A DNA stretch of 64,000 nt, taken from assembly GCF_001855555.1 (NCBI RefSeq), contig NZ_MKCT01000001.1, positions 62,001-126,000 of the forward strand, written 5' to 3'. The position numbers and the translations under genes are program-made. Position 1 is the first letter of the stretch. The number at the start of each line of letters is the position of its first letter. Shown piece by piece: positions 51,984 to 59,713 of the stretch. The stretch comes from Chromobacterium sphagni (lineage in GTDB: Bacteria; Pseudomonadota; Gammaproteobacteria; Burkholderiales; Chromobacteriaceae). The notes below the pieces were generated by a model. It saw nothing but the letters and a program-made list of their open reading frames with translations, had not been told where the DNA came from and ran no database searches.

Positions 51984-53003
51984 ATGCACGCCTGTTACAT
52001 GATGGCCGACGCCGGCTTTGAAGCGGCGCGGCGGCTGCATGCCGCTCCTGGCCGCGAAGCCCGCCTGCATGGCCACAGCTTCCGCCTCAGCGCCCGCTGC
52101 GAAGCCCAATACACCGACCAGGCCGCGCTGCAGGCAGCGTTGCAAGCCGCTGTGGCGCCACTGGATTACGCCGACCTCAACGCCGTGCTGGCCGCCTGCG
52201 ACGACCTCGCCCTGGCTCGCCATGTGGCCCATGCCCTGCCCCATCCGGCAGCCATCAAGCTGCAAGGCGCGCCGGACCGCGGAGTGATGCTGGATGGCGC
52301 CCGGACACTGGTCTGGCTGAACGTGTCGTTCGAGGCCGCCCACTATCTGCCGCATGTGCCGGCGGGACACAAGTGCGGCCGCCTGCACGGCCATGGTTTC
52401 GGCGTGCGTCTGGCGGCCGATGCCGCCGGCTGCAGCCAGCATGATCTGGCACGCGCCTGGGCGCCGCTGCACCGCCGCCTCGACCAGCATTACCTCAACG
52501 ACATCGCCGGGCTGAACAATCCGACCAGCGAGGTGCTGGCGCACTGGCTGCATCAGCAGTTGCAAGGCGAGCTGCCGGGACTGGCCTGGGTGGAGGTGCG
52601 CGAGACGCACAGCGCCGGCAGCCAGTTCGACGGCCAACGCTTCCGCATCTGGAAAGAACAGCGCTTCGAAAGCGCCATGCCCTTCGACGCGGCCGGCAAC
52701 TACACCGGCCACAGCTATCTAGTGCGGCTGATGCTGGCCGGCGACATCGACCGCACCATGGGCTGGCTGCTGGATTTCGGCGATGTGAAGGACCGCTTCA
52801 AGCCCATCTACCGCCAGTTGGACCACAACCCGCTGGACAAGCTGTCCGGGCTGCGCAGCCGGGACAACGCCGCCGTGGCCGAGTGGATCCATGCCCAACT
52901 GTCGCCGCTGGTTCCGGAGCTGGCCCGCATCGACCTGATGGAAAACGAGCACGCCGGCGTGTCGCTGCACTTCAATCAGGACATGCGCTGGCCGCTGCTG
53001 TAA
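51984..53003 (+). CDS. queD: 6-carboxy-tetrahydropterin synthase-like, three tandem PTPS units
   Basis: QueD converts dihydroneopterin triphosphate to 6-carboxytetrahydropterin. Ordinary QueD is about 120 residues; this one is 339 and consists of three PTPS-like units. Unit 1 (about 5-105) has candidate zinc His H19, H29 and H31 but no catalytic Cys. Unit 2 (about 109-222) is canonical: H120, C131 in GHKCGRLHGHGF, H135 and H137, with a PTS-E-type motif NNPTSEVLAHWL. Unit 3 (about 230-339) keeps GHSYLVRLMLAG, WLLDFGDVKDRFKPIYRQLD and NEHAGVSLHF but lacks the Cys-His-Gly-His block. Probably only the middle unit is catalytic. AAGGAAA lies before the ATG. Confidence 0.9.
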   Translation: MHACYMMADAGFEAARRLHAAPGREARLHGHSFRLSARCEAQYTDQAALQAALQAAVAPLDYADLNAVLAACDDLALARHVAHALPHPAAIKLQGAPDRGVMLDGARTLVWLNVSFEAAHYLPHVPAGHKCGRLHGHGFGVRLAADAAGCSQHDLARAWAPLHRRLDQHYLNDIAGLNNPTSEVLAHWLHQQLQGELPGLAWVEVRETHSAGSQFDGQRFRIWKEQRFESAMPFDAAGNYTGHSYLVRLMLAGDIDRTMGWLLDFGDVKDRFKPIYRQLDHNPLDKLSGLRSRDNAAVAEWIHAQLSPLVPELARIDLMENEHAGVSLHFNQDMRWPLL

Positions 53004-53026
53004 GCCATCCACTTCGAGATACCGCT

Positions 53027-53662
53027 GTGACTACCTATACCGTCAAGGAAATCTTCTACACGCTGCAGGGCGAGGGCCGCCAGGCCGGTCGCGCCGCGGT
53101 GTTCTGCCGCTTCGCCGGCTGCAATCTATGGTCGGGCCGCGAGGAGGACCGCGGCAAGGCGGTCTGCCAGTTCTGCGATACCGACTTCGTCGGCACCGGC
53201 CCGGACGGCGGCAAGTTCAGCGGCGCGGCCAAGCTAGCGGCGCGTATCGCCAGCGAATGGCCCGAGGACGCAGGCGGCGTGCGCTACGTGGTGTGCACCG
53301 GCGGCGAGCCGCTGCTGCAACTCGACGAAGCGCTGATCCGCGCGCTGCACGCCGAGGGCTTTGAAGTGGCGGTGGAAACCAACGGCACCATCGCCGCGCC
53401 GGCCGGACTGGACTGGATCTGCGTCAGCCCCAAGGCGGGATCGGAGCTGAAGCAGCTGTCCGGCAACGAGCTGAAGCTGGTCTACCCGCAACAGGCGCAA
53501 CTGCCGGAAACCGTGTCCCATCTGGATTTCGACACCTTTTACCTGCAACCGATGGACGGGCCCGACATCGCCGCCAACACCCGCGCCGCCATCGAATACT
53601 GCATGGCCCACCCGAAATGGCGGCTGTCGGTGCAGACCCACAAGGTGGTGAATATCCGCTAA
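53027..53662 (+). CDS. queE: 7-carboxy-7-deazaguanine synthase (radical SAM)
   Basis: QueE rearranges 6-carboxytetrahydropterin to 7-carboxy-7-deazaguanine. The protein is 211 residues, starting with GTG at 53027. The N-terminus VKEIFYTLQGEGRQAGRAAV is diagnostic. The cluster Cys pattern is C-x14-C-x2-C (AGCNLWSG ... AVCQFCDTDF), the variant known for the Burkholderia enzyme rather than the classical C-x3-C-x2-C. VCTGGEPLLQLD and VETNGTIAAPAG are the SAM-binding motifs. It completes the queC-queD-queE operon and is followed by a hairpin terminator. Confidence 0.96.
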   Translation: MTTYTVKEIFYTLQGEGRQAGRAAVFCRFAGCNLWSGREEDRGKAVCQFCDTDFVGTGPDGGKFSGAAKLAARIASEWPEDAGGVRYVVCTGGEPLLQLDEALIRALHAEGFEVAVETNGTIAAPAGLDWICVSPKAGSELKQLSGNELKLVYPQQAQLPETVSHLDFDTFYLQPMDGPDIAANTRAAIEYCMAHPKWRLSVQTHKVVNIR

Positions 53663-53671
53663 AGGCCCAGT

Positions 53672-53697
53672 CAGGCCGTGCAATGCGGCCTGGCTTT
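53672..53697 (+). terminator. Terminator-like hairpin after queE
   Basis: CAGGCCG pairs with CGGCCTG across seven bases, followed by GCTTTCCCCC. It is ten bases after the queE stop; the T tract is short. Confidence 0.6.
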
Positions 53698-53996
53698 CCC
53701 CCTATCTCCTTCTCGCCACGCCAATTAGGTCAAACGGCCTGCGCATGCGATCTATGCGTCCATGATAAAGCGCACTATAACGACGGGAGCATCAACACCG
53801 GATGATATGTGGCAGTCGTCCGGCACGACGATCCTGGCGCGCTGGAATATTTTTTCCCCTCCCGCGTAAGAAAGCCGAAGACACCCCGACTCAACCTTTG
53901 TCAGGCGATGCTTCAGCCCACCAGGACTGTAATGACCCGCCACTTCCGGCGACCAATCGCCATTCACCGACTTGGTGAACTTCCCAGGAGAAAGCC
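53698..53996. promoter_or_regulatory. Upstream region of the bufferin operon
   Basis: About 300 bases with no supported gene. It must hold the promoter of the bufA-like genes. I could not identify a consensus sigma-70 promoter; related operons are often driven by ECF sigma factors, and no sigma factor gene is nearby in the window. AGGAGAAAG before 53997 is the ribosome-binding site. Confidence 0.4.
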
Positions 53997-54248
53997 ATGA
54001 ACCGCAACAAGACTCTGATCGCATCCGCACTCGGCGCCGTCATCGCCATGGGCGTACTGGCCAGCACCCCGGCGGCAGCGGCCGATAAAGACCCGTGTTT
54101 CGGCATCGCCAAGGCCGGCCAGAACGACTGCAAGAACGCCAGCCACGCCTGCGCGGGCCAGGCCAAAACGGACAATGACCCGACCGACTTCAAGCTGGTT
54201 CCAGCCGGCACTTGTCAGCAAATGGGCGGTCAAAGCAAGCCGATGTAA
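53997..54248 (+). CDS. bufA1: Bufferin precursor 1 (BufA1-like, DUF2282)
   Basis: An 83-residue exported precursor. A Sec signal peptide ([20 protein letters not shown], cleavage after TPAAA near residue 28) is followed by a 55-residue core. Its four cysteines are at [21 protein letters not shown] and GTCQQMGG. This is the DUF2282/BufA pattern: Cys-containing peptides modified to 5-thiooxazole by the MNIO enzyme BufB and thought to bind copper in the periplasm. It is first in a five-gene operon. A second, similar precursor follows 92 bases downstream. The role is by homology to described bufferins. Confidence 0.9.
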   Translation: MNRNKTLIASALGAVIAMGVLASTPAAAADKDPCFGIAKAGQNDCKNASHACAGQAKTDNDPTDFKLVPAGTCQQMGGQSKPM

Positions 54249-54340
54249 TTTTCCCTGGTGGCAACCCCAGCCACTTTGATTACCATACGTTCACCGCCCG
54301 GCAGCTTCGCCTGCCGGGCCATACCACCCAGGAGTCAGAC

Positions 54341-54604
54341 ATGAACCAGAACAAAGCCCTCATCGCATCCGCGCTCGGCGCCGTCATCGCCATGGGCGTC
54401 CTCACCGCCGCTCCGGCGTCCGCCGCAGACAAGGAAAAGTGTTACGGCATCGCCCAGGCGGGCAAGAACGACTGCGCCTCCGCCACCGGCGCCCATTCCT
54501 GCGCCGGCCAGGCCAAGACGGACAAGGACCCGGGCGACTGGAAATACGTGGCCAAGGGCAGTTGCGAAAAGATGGGCGGCAGCACGGCCGTCAAAAAAAA
54601 CTAA
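54341..54604 (+). CDS. bufA2: Bufferin precursor 2 (BufA1-like paralogue)
   Basis: An 87-residue paralogue of the preceding gene. The signal peptide is nearly the same ([20 protein letters not shown]). The four cysteines align ([29 protein letters not shown]), with two extra residues between the second and third. Conserved GIAxAGxNDC and [11 protein letters not shown] segments show recent duplication, with divergence concentrated in the linker. A hairpin (GCCCGGCAG/CTGCCGGGC, 54296-54319) lies between the two genes and could stabilise or uncouple the transcripts. Both cores would be substrates of the downstream BufB-BufC. Confidence 0.9.
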   Translation: MNQNKALIASALGAVIAMGVLTAAPASAADKEKCYGIAQAGKNDCASATGAHSCAGQAKTDKDPGDWKYVAKGSCEKMGGSTAVKKN

Positions 54605-54665
54605 GCCTGACCGCAACAAGCCCGCTTCCCGGCGGGCTGTCCTCCCGCCCTACAGGAAGTCATCG

Positions 54666-55490
54666 ATGTCCATCCTGCCCAATGTCTGTGGCATAGGCCT
54701 GCGCGCCCCGCACTACCGCGAAACGCTGGAAACCCTGCCGCCGCTGGGCTGGGTTGAGGTGCATAGTGAAAACTTCTTCGATGGCGGCACGCCGCTCGCC
54801 ATGCTCAGACGCGTGGCCGCCCACTGGCCGCTGTCGCTGCATGGCGTCGGCCTGGGCCTGGGCTCCTGTCCCCGCCCCGACGCCGCACACCTGGCGTCGC
54901 TGAAGCGGCTGGTGGACGAGCTCAATCCAGCATCCATCTCCGAGCACCTGTCGTTCAACCATTCGCCGCTGCGCTACGTCAACGATCTGCTGCCCGTTCC
55001 GTACACCCGCGCCGCGCTCGACGCGATCGCCGGCCATGTGGCGGAAACCCAGGACACGCTGCAGCGCCGCATCCTGCTGGAAAACCTGTCCAGCTACGTC
55101 GAGTTTCCCGGCAATGAAATGAACGAGGGCGAATTCCTGGCTGAATTGGTGCGCACCACCGGTTGCGGCATCCTGCTGGACGTCAACAATCTCTACGTCA
55201 ACCGCGTCAATCTCGGCACCGACACCCGCGCGGTGCTGGCGGCCCTGCCCGCCGACGCGATAGGTGAAATCCACCTGGCCGGCTACAGCGAGCGCGAGGG
55301 CCTGCTGGTGGACACCCACAGCCAGCCGGTGCATGACGGCGTCTGGCAATTCTTCCGCGAAGTGATCGCGCAGATCGGCCCGCGGCCGACCCTGATCGAA
55401 TGGGACATGGAGATTCCACCGCTGGCGGTGCTGCTGGACGAGGCCGCCAAGGCGCAAGCGATACTGGAGGCCCGCCATGAATTGGCATGA
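54666..55490 (+). CDS. bufB: BufB, multinuclear non-heme iron oxidative enzyme (DUF692)
   Basis: A 274-residue MNIO enzyme with a TIM-barrel fold that oxidises Cys residues of bufferin precursors using O2. Family signatures are GIGLRAPHYRETLETLPPLG, VEVHSENFFDGG, LHGVGLGLGS, EHLSFNHSPLRYV, LLENLSSYVEF, GILLDVNNLYVN, EIHLAGYSER and LVDTHSQPVHDGVW. These carry the His, Asp and Glu ligands of the iron cluster. AGGAAG precedes the ATG. It follows the two precursors by about 60 bases and overlaps bufC by 14 bases, so the enzyme and its partner are translationally coupled. Confidence 0.95.
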   Translation: MSILPNVCGIGLRAPHYRETLETLPPLGWVEVHSENFFDGGTPLAMLRRVAAHWPLSLHGVGLGLGSCPRPDAAHLASLKRLVDELNPASISEHLSFNHSPLRYVNDLLPVPYTRAALDAIAGHVAETQDTLQRRILLENLSSYVEFPGNEMNEGEFLAELVRTTGCGILLDVNNLYVNRVNLGTDTRAVLAALPADAIGEIHLAGYSEREGLLVDTHSQPVHDGVWQFFREVIAQIGPRPTLIEWDMEIPPLAVLLDEAAKAQAILEARHELA

Positions 55491-56241
55491 CTGGCAAAGC
55501 GCATTGCTGGAGGCGATTGCCGACCCCGCCCAGCAAGAGCCTCCCGCCGGGTTGCAGCTGCGGGCCGCCGGACTGGCGGTATACCGCAACAACTACCGGG
55601 TCGGCCTGATCGACGCGCTGTCCCACAGCCACCCGGTTTGCCTGCAGCTGGTGGGAGAGGAGTTCTTCACCGCGCTGGCGCGCAAATACGTCAAGGGCCA
55701 CGCTTCGCACAGCGGCAATCTGCACCTGTACGGCGATGCCTTCGCCGATTTCATCGCCGGTTTCGCACACTGCCGCGACCTGCCCTACCTGGCCGATGTC
55801 GCCCGCCTGGAATGGGCGGTGCACCGCAGCTACTACGCCGCCGACATCCAGCCGCTAGACAGCGGCGCGCTGGCTGCCATCGCTCCGGAACAATGGGACC
55901 AGCTCTGCTTCACACCCTTGCCGGACGTGGCGCTATGCCCCGCCGCCACTCCGGCGGCCAGCATCTGGCTCGCGCACCGCGATGGCGGCTCGCTGGAAGG
56001 CATTTTGCAGCGACCGGCGGAAAACACCCTGGTGCTGCGCCGGCATGGCGAGATCCAGATGCTGGCGCTGGATCCGGCCCGCCACGCTTTTTACGCCGCG
56101 CTGTTCAAGCGGCAACCGCTGGGGAACGCCATCGGCCCGGCCCTGCAGCTCGATGAAGGCTTCGATCTGCAGGCCGCCTTGCTCGGCCTGTTTCAGCCAC
56201 CCCTGCTCTCCGCCATCCACTTGCAAGGCTCAAGCACATGA
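55477..56241 (+). CDS. bufC: BufC, DUF2063 partner protein of BufB
   Basis: A 254-residue protein of the DUF2063 family, the usual partner of DUF692 enzymes. The N-terminal helical domain (about 1-100) reads MNWHDWQSALLEAIADPAQQ, AVYRNNYRVGLIDALSHSHP and FTALARKYVKGHASHSGNLH. The C-terminal half is RRE-like and would recognise the precursor peptide. The start overlaps bufB by 14 bases and the stop overlaps the DoxX gene by four, indicating tight coupling. The role in substrate recognition is known from the family, not shown here. Confidence 0.92.
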   Translation: MNWHDWQSALLEAIADPAQQEPPAGLQLRAAGLAVYRNNYRVGLIDALSHSHPVCLQLVGEEFFTALARKYVKGHASHSGNLHLYGDAFADFIAGFAHCRDLPYLADVARLEWAVHRSYYAADIQPLDSGALAAIAPEQWDQLCFTPLPDVALCPAATPAASIWLAHRDGGSLEGILQRPAENTLVLRRHGEIQMLALDPARHAFYAALFKRQPLGNAIGPALQLDEGFDLQAALLGLFQPPLLSAIHLQGSST

Positions 56242-56711
56242 ACAAACCCCTCCAAGCTCCCGTATGCGCCTATCAGCTGTTGATCCGCGCCGGCAATCTG
56301 CTGCAGCCGCTGGTGCTGCTGTTGCTGCGGCTGTGGATCGCCCATGTCTTCTTCAGCTCCGGCCTGACCAAGATCGCCGACTGGGACGTGACTCTGGCCT
56401 TGTTCACCGACGAATACCATGTACCGCTGCTGCCGCCGGCCGTGGCCGCGGTGATGGCCACCTGCGGCGAACTGGGCCTGTCTTCCTTGCTGGCATTCGG
56501 GTTGGGCGGACGCTTCGCCGCCGCCGGCCTGTTCATTCTCAACGCTGTCGCCGTCATCAGCTATCCGGACCTGACCGAAGCCACGCGCCAGTTCCACTAT
56601 TTCTGGGGCGCGCAGATCCTGGTGCTGCTAGCCTTCGGCCCCGGCCTGGTGTCGCTGGACCGACTGGTTCAATGGTGGCTGCAAAAGCGCGGCGGCCATT
56701 CCCAGAGCTGA
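56238..56711 (+). CDS. DoxX-family membrane protein of the bufferin operon
   Basis: A 157-residue, four-helix DoxX protein. Helices lie near residues 20-40 (LLQPLVLLLLRLWIAHVFFS), 67-90, 95-115 and 122-140 (FHYFWGAQILVLLAFGPGLV). The motif FFSSGLTKIADWDVTLALF is typical. DoxX genes commonly close bufABC operons, where an electron-transfer or quinol-linked role has been suggested. ATG 56238 overlaps the bufC stop by four bases. Confidence 0.9.
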   Translation: MNKPLQAPVCAYQLLIRAGNLLQPLVLLLLRLWIAHVFFSSGLTKIADWDVTLALFTDEYHVPLLPPAVAAVMATCGELGLSSLLAFGLGGRFAAAGLFILNAVAVISYPDLTEATRQFHYFWGAQILVLLAFGPGLVSLDRLVQWWLQKRGGHSQS

Positions 56712-56787
56712 CAAAACCCGGTTGCGGAGCGGAAAACGGTAAAAGACGTGGCATAATAAAGCAAACCACCCTGATGCCGATCGCACA

Positions 56788-57636
56788 ATGAGCACACTGA
56801 AAACCCTGGTAGTACTCGCTCCGCAACCGGACCCCCAGCACATCACCGACATCGCCCATCTGGCGGAGGCCCCGCATCTGGACCACCCCGGCGCCGATAT
56901 CGTGCGCATGCGCGGAGCCAAAGCGGAACGCCGCCAGGAAGTGATCGCGCTGTGCCACCGTCACGGCTACGACGCCGCCTACATCGACAACGGCAAGCAT
57001 CTGGGCGACTTCCGCCTGCTGGTGTCCGACATGGACTCCACGTTGATCAATATCGAGTGCATAGACGAAATCGCCGACATCAAGGGCATCAAGCCGCAGG
57101 TGGCGGAGATTACGGAAAGGGCGATGCGCGGCGAACTGGACTTTTCCGCCGCGCTGCAGGAAAGGGTGGCGCTGCTGGCAGGCCTGCCGGAATCGGCATT
57201 GGAACAGGTGTACCGCGAGCGGCTGCGGCTCAATCCCGGCGCGGAGCAGCTGCTGTCGGCCTGCCGCAGGCTGGGTATCAAGACCCTGCTGGTGTCCGGC
57301 GGCTTCACCTATTTCACCGACAGGCTGAAAGCCGACTACGGCCTGGACTACGCCTACGCCAACCAGCTGGAAATCGTCGATGGCCGTCTGACCGGCCGCC
57401 TGAGCGGCGAGATCATCGACGCCGTCGCCAAGAAACAGCTGCTGATGGCGACCCGCTCCGCGCTCAAGCTGAAGCCGGAGCAGGTGATGGCTGTCGGCGA
57501 CGGCGCCAACGACTTGCCGATGCTGCAAGAGGCCGGCACCGGCGTCGCCTATCACGCCAAACCCAGGGTCAGCGCCGCAGCCGACATCGCCATCGAGCAC
57601 GGCGGCCTGGACGCCATCCTGCAGCTGTATCACTGA
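56788..57636 (+). CDS. serB: Phosphoserine phosphatase
   Basis: SerB removes phosphate from phosphoserine, the last step of serine synthesis. The protein is 282 residues. An N-terminal ACT-like segment (1-70) precedes the HAD domain. HAD motif I is LVSDMDSTLINIECIDEIAD (nucleophile D near 79), motif II LLVSGGFTYFTDRLKADYGL and motif III/IV MAVGDGANDLPML. Length and domain order match bacterial SerB. It starts about 75 bases after the DoxX gene with its own leader; a -10-like TAATAA sequence is present near 56755. Confidence 0.96.
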   Translation: MSTLKTLVVLAPQPDPQHITDIAHLAEAPHLDHPGADIVRMRGAKAERRQEVIALCHRHGYDAAYIDNGKHLGDFRLLVSDMDSTLINIECIDEIADIKGIKPQVAEITERAMRGELDFSAALQERVALLAGLPESALEQVYRERLRLNPGAEQLLSACRRLGIKTLLVSGGFTYFTDRLKADYGLDYAYANQLEIVDGRLTGRLSGEIIDAVAKKQLLMATRSALKLKPEQVMAVGDGANDLPMLQEAGTGVAYHAKPRVSAAADIAIEHGGLDAILQLYH

Positions 57637-57639
57637 GCG

Positions 57640-58170
57640 ATGGACATGCAAGACACCAAGGCCCCCGACCTGCTGCAACTGGATACCGTCAGCTTTGATG
57701 CGGATCTGCCTTTTCTGGCGCAGGTGCGGGAGGGCGACTACTCGCCGCGGCTGCAGAGGGAAACCCGGCTGGCGCTGCGCGTGCTGGCCGCGCCGGGCGA
57801 AACGCCGGACGACAGCAACCCGGTGCTGCTTAGACTGGAAGCCAAGCTGGACCTGGCGCTGGAGGTTTCGCTACTGGAGCGCCACCCGGACCGCCCCACC
57901 TGCACGCCCTGCCGGCTGGGCCTCAATTCGGTGGCCTGGCAGGATAGCCAGTCCTGGCCGCTGGGCCAGCCGCTGCTGATCTCGCTCTACCCCAACCCGG
58001 ACTCCGCGCTCAGCCTGTGCCTCAATGGCTACGTCACCCAGTGCGACAGCCTGTCGCAACAGCACCATCTGCTGGTTGCCGACATTCGCGGCACATTCGA
58101 TCTGGACACCCATCTGATGTGGGAGAAATGGGTATTCCGCCGCCACCGCCGCGCCATACTGGAGCGCTGA
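57640..58170 (+). CDS. Uncharacterised protein, possibly PilZ-like
   Basis: A 176-residue cytoplasmic protein starting three bases after serB. I do not recognise a clear family. The middle (about 45-140) alternates strand-like segments. The end ADIRGTFDLDTHLMWEKWVF plus RRHRRA resembles the last helix of PilZ/YcgR-type proteins, but the diagnostic RxxxR and D/NxSxxG motifs are absent. It has no signal peptide or membrane helix. It is co-directional with serB and convergent with moaA ten bases downstream. A degenerate PilZ fold is only a suggestion. Confidence 0.75.
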   Translation: MDMQDTKAPDLLQLDTVSFDADLPFLAQVREGDYSPRLQRETRLALRVLAAPGETPDDSNPVLLRLEAKLDLALEVSLLERHPDRPTCTPCRLGLNSVAWQDSQSWPLGQPLLISLYPNPDSALSLCLNGYVTQCDSLSQQHHLLVADIRGTFDLDTHLMWEKWVFRRHRRAILER

Positions 58171-58179
58171 GGCTCCGGC

Positions 58180-59154
58180 TCAACCGCCGGTCATCGACAT
58201 GAAGCGCACCAGCTTCTGCGGCTGCTCGAGAAACTCGTGGCGCTCGGGTTTCAGCTCTATCGCCAGCCGGATCGCCTCCTCCAGGCCGGCATCGTCAATG
58301 CCGGCGCGCAGCAAGGGCCGCAACTCCATCTTCTCCTCCTGCCCCAGGCACATGTACAGGGTGCCATCCACCGACAGCCGCACGCGGTTGCAGGTCGCGC
58401 AGAAGTGCTGCGAAATCGGCGTGATCACCCCCAGCGAAAAGCGGCCGTCGGCGCTGCCCCAGTAGCGGGCCGGCCCGCCTCCCAGCGTACAGGTCTGCGC
58501 CACTAGGCCAAACTGGCCGCATAAACGCCGCAGCACCGGCTGTAGATCAAGATAATGCGCGGCGCGGCCGGTATCGCCCATCGGCATGGTTTCAATCAAC
58601 CGCAGGATGAAGCCATGCTCGATGCAGAAAGCGACCATGGCTTCGATGTCCTGCTCGTTGACCCCGCGCATCGCCACCATATTGATCTTGATCGGCGCGA
58701 AGCCGGCGGCCTTGGCCGCCATCAAGCCCTCCAACACCCGCGGCAGGCTGTCGCTGCCGGTGATCTGCTCGACGCAATCGCCGCGCAGCGAATCCAGGCT
58801 GAGATTGATGCGGCGCACGCCGGCCTGCCGCAATGCCAGCGCATGACGCTGCAGCTGGGTGCCGTTGGTCGTCAGCGACAGGTCGTCCAGCCCGGGCAGG
58901 GCGGACAGCCTGGCCGCCAGTTCGGGCAGATTGCGTCTGAGCAGCGGCTCGCCGCCAGTCAAGCGCACGCGACGGGTACCCAGCCGCGCAAACACCGCCA
59001 CCACCCGCTCGATTTCGTCGAAAGTCAGCCAGTTGGCCGGCTCTTCGAAACCCTTGAAGCCCTTGGGCAGGCAATAGCTGCAACGCAGGTCGCAGCGGTC
59101 GGTCACCGACAGCCGCAGATACTCGATGGCGCGACCAAAACGATCAATCAGCAT
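58180..59154 (-). CDS. moaA: GTP 3',8-cyclase (molybdenum cofactor)
   Basis: MoaA starts molybdopterin synthesis by radical SAM cyclisation of GTP. The protein is 324 residues; the ATG at 59154 has a strong GGAGG, so the longer frame to 59262 is rejected. The N-terminal cluster is CDLRCSYCLPKG (C-x3-C-x2-C). The SAM GGEP motif is LTGGEPLLRRNLPELA. The C-terminal second cluster has FCATCNRVRLSVDGTLYMCL. The last residues SMTGG keep the conserved double-Gly tail needed for activity. The gene is isolated from other moa genes and divergent from a protease gene. Confidence 0.97.
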   Translation of the reverse strand: MLIDRFGRAIEYLRLSVTDRCDLRCSYCLPKGFKGFEEPANWLTFDEIERVVAVFARLGTRRVRLTGGEPLLRRNLPELAARLSALPGLDDLSLTTNGTQLQRHALALRQAGVRRINLSLDSLRGDCVEQITGSDSLPRVLEGLMAAKAAGFAPIKINMVAMRGVNEQDIEAMVAFCIEHGFILRLIETMPMGDTGRAAHYLDLQPVLRRLCGQFGLVAQTCTLGGGPARYWGSADGRFSLGVITPISQHFCATCNRVRLSVDGTLYMCLGQEEKMELRPLLRAGIDDAGLEEAIRLAIELKPERHEFLEQPQKLVRFMSMTGG

Positions 59155-59713
59155 GCATCCTCCAACACCTTCTCTCACTTGATTCCATTTGGTCGCCGTC
59201 GCCGACGCAATCTGTCGCCATTTTGGCAATTTGACACTGCCGCTCATCACAACAGCTAACAAGCTCTATCTGAATTGTACTGCAGCAGTCCCCGCTTCAC
59301 CGCTCAACATCATCGATAGCTGGCAAAACCAAAATGCATAACCATTGCCGCAGCAAAACCCGCGACTTCGCGGCATCGATCATACCAATGTCAGGCCATA
59401 CGCATGAAAAATCCCGCAACATTAATTGAAAGCACCAGCTACTTAACATTTAGATCAACAAGTTAGCAATAATTTACTGACAAAATTGCCATACAGAATG
59501 TTACAAAAACACTCAACTTGTCACAATTCGCCGTTCTTATACTGGCCTCTCCAGTTTAATCAAATTGGATATCCCGCCGATCATGAAAACACAGCGCAGC
59601 CGGACTCGCCAACACTCGGCAAGTCCCGCCCACAGATCGCAAGCGGCAGGATAGGGCCGCCATCCGCCATGCCGCGCGGACCCGGCCCGGCCCCTCAAAG
59701 GAGAACTAGAAAC
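59155..59713. other. Long intergenic region, moaA to S53 peptidase
   Basis: About 560 bases without a supported gene. The middle (59270-59560) is AT-rich. It must contain the divergent promoters of moaA and the peptidase. No moco riboswitch core or RNA gene is recognised. AAAGGAGAA near 59697 is the peptidase ribosome-binding site. Confidence 0.5.
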
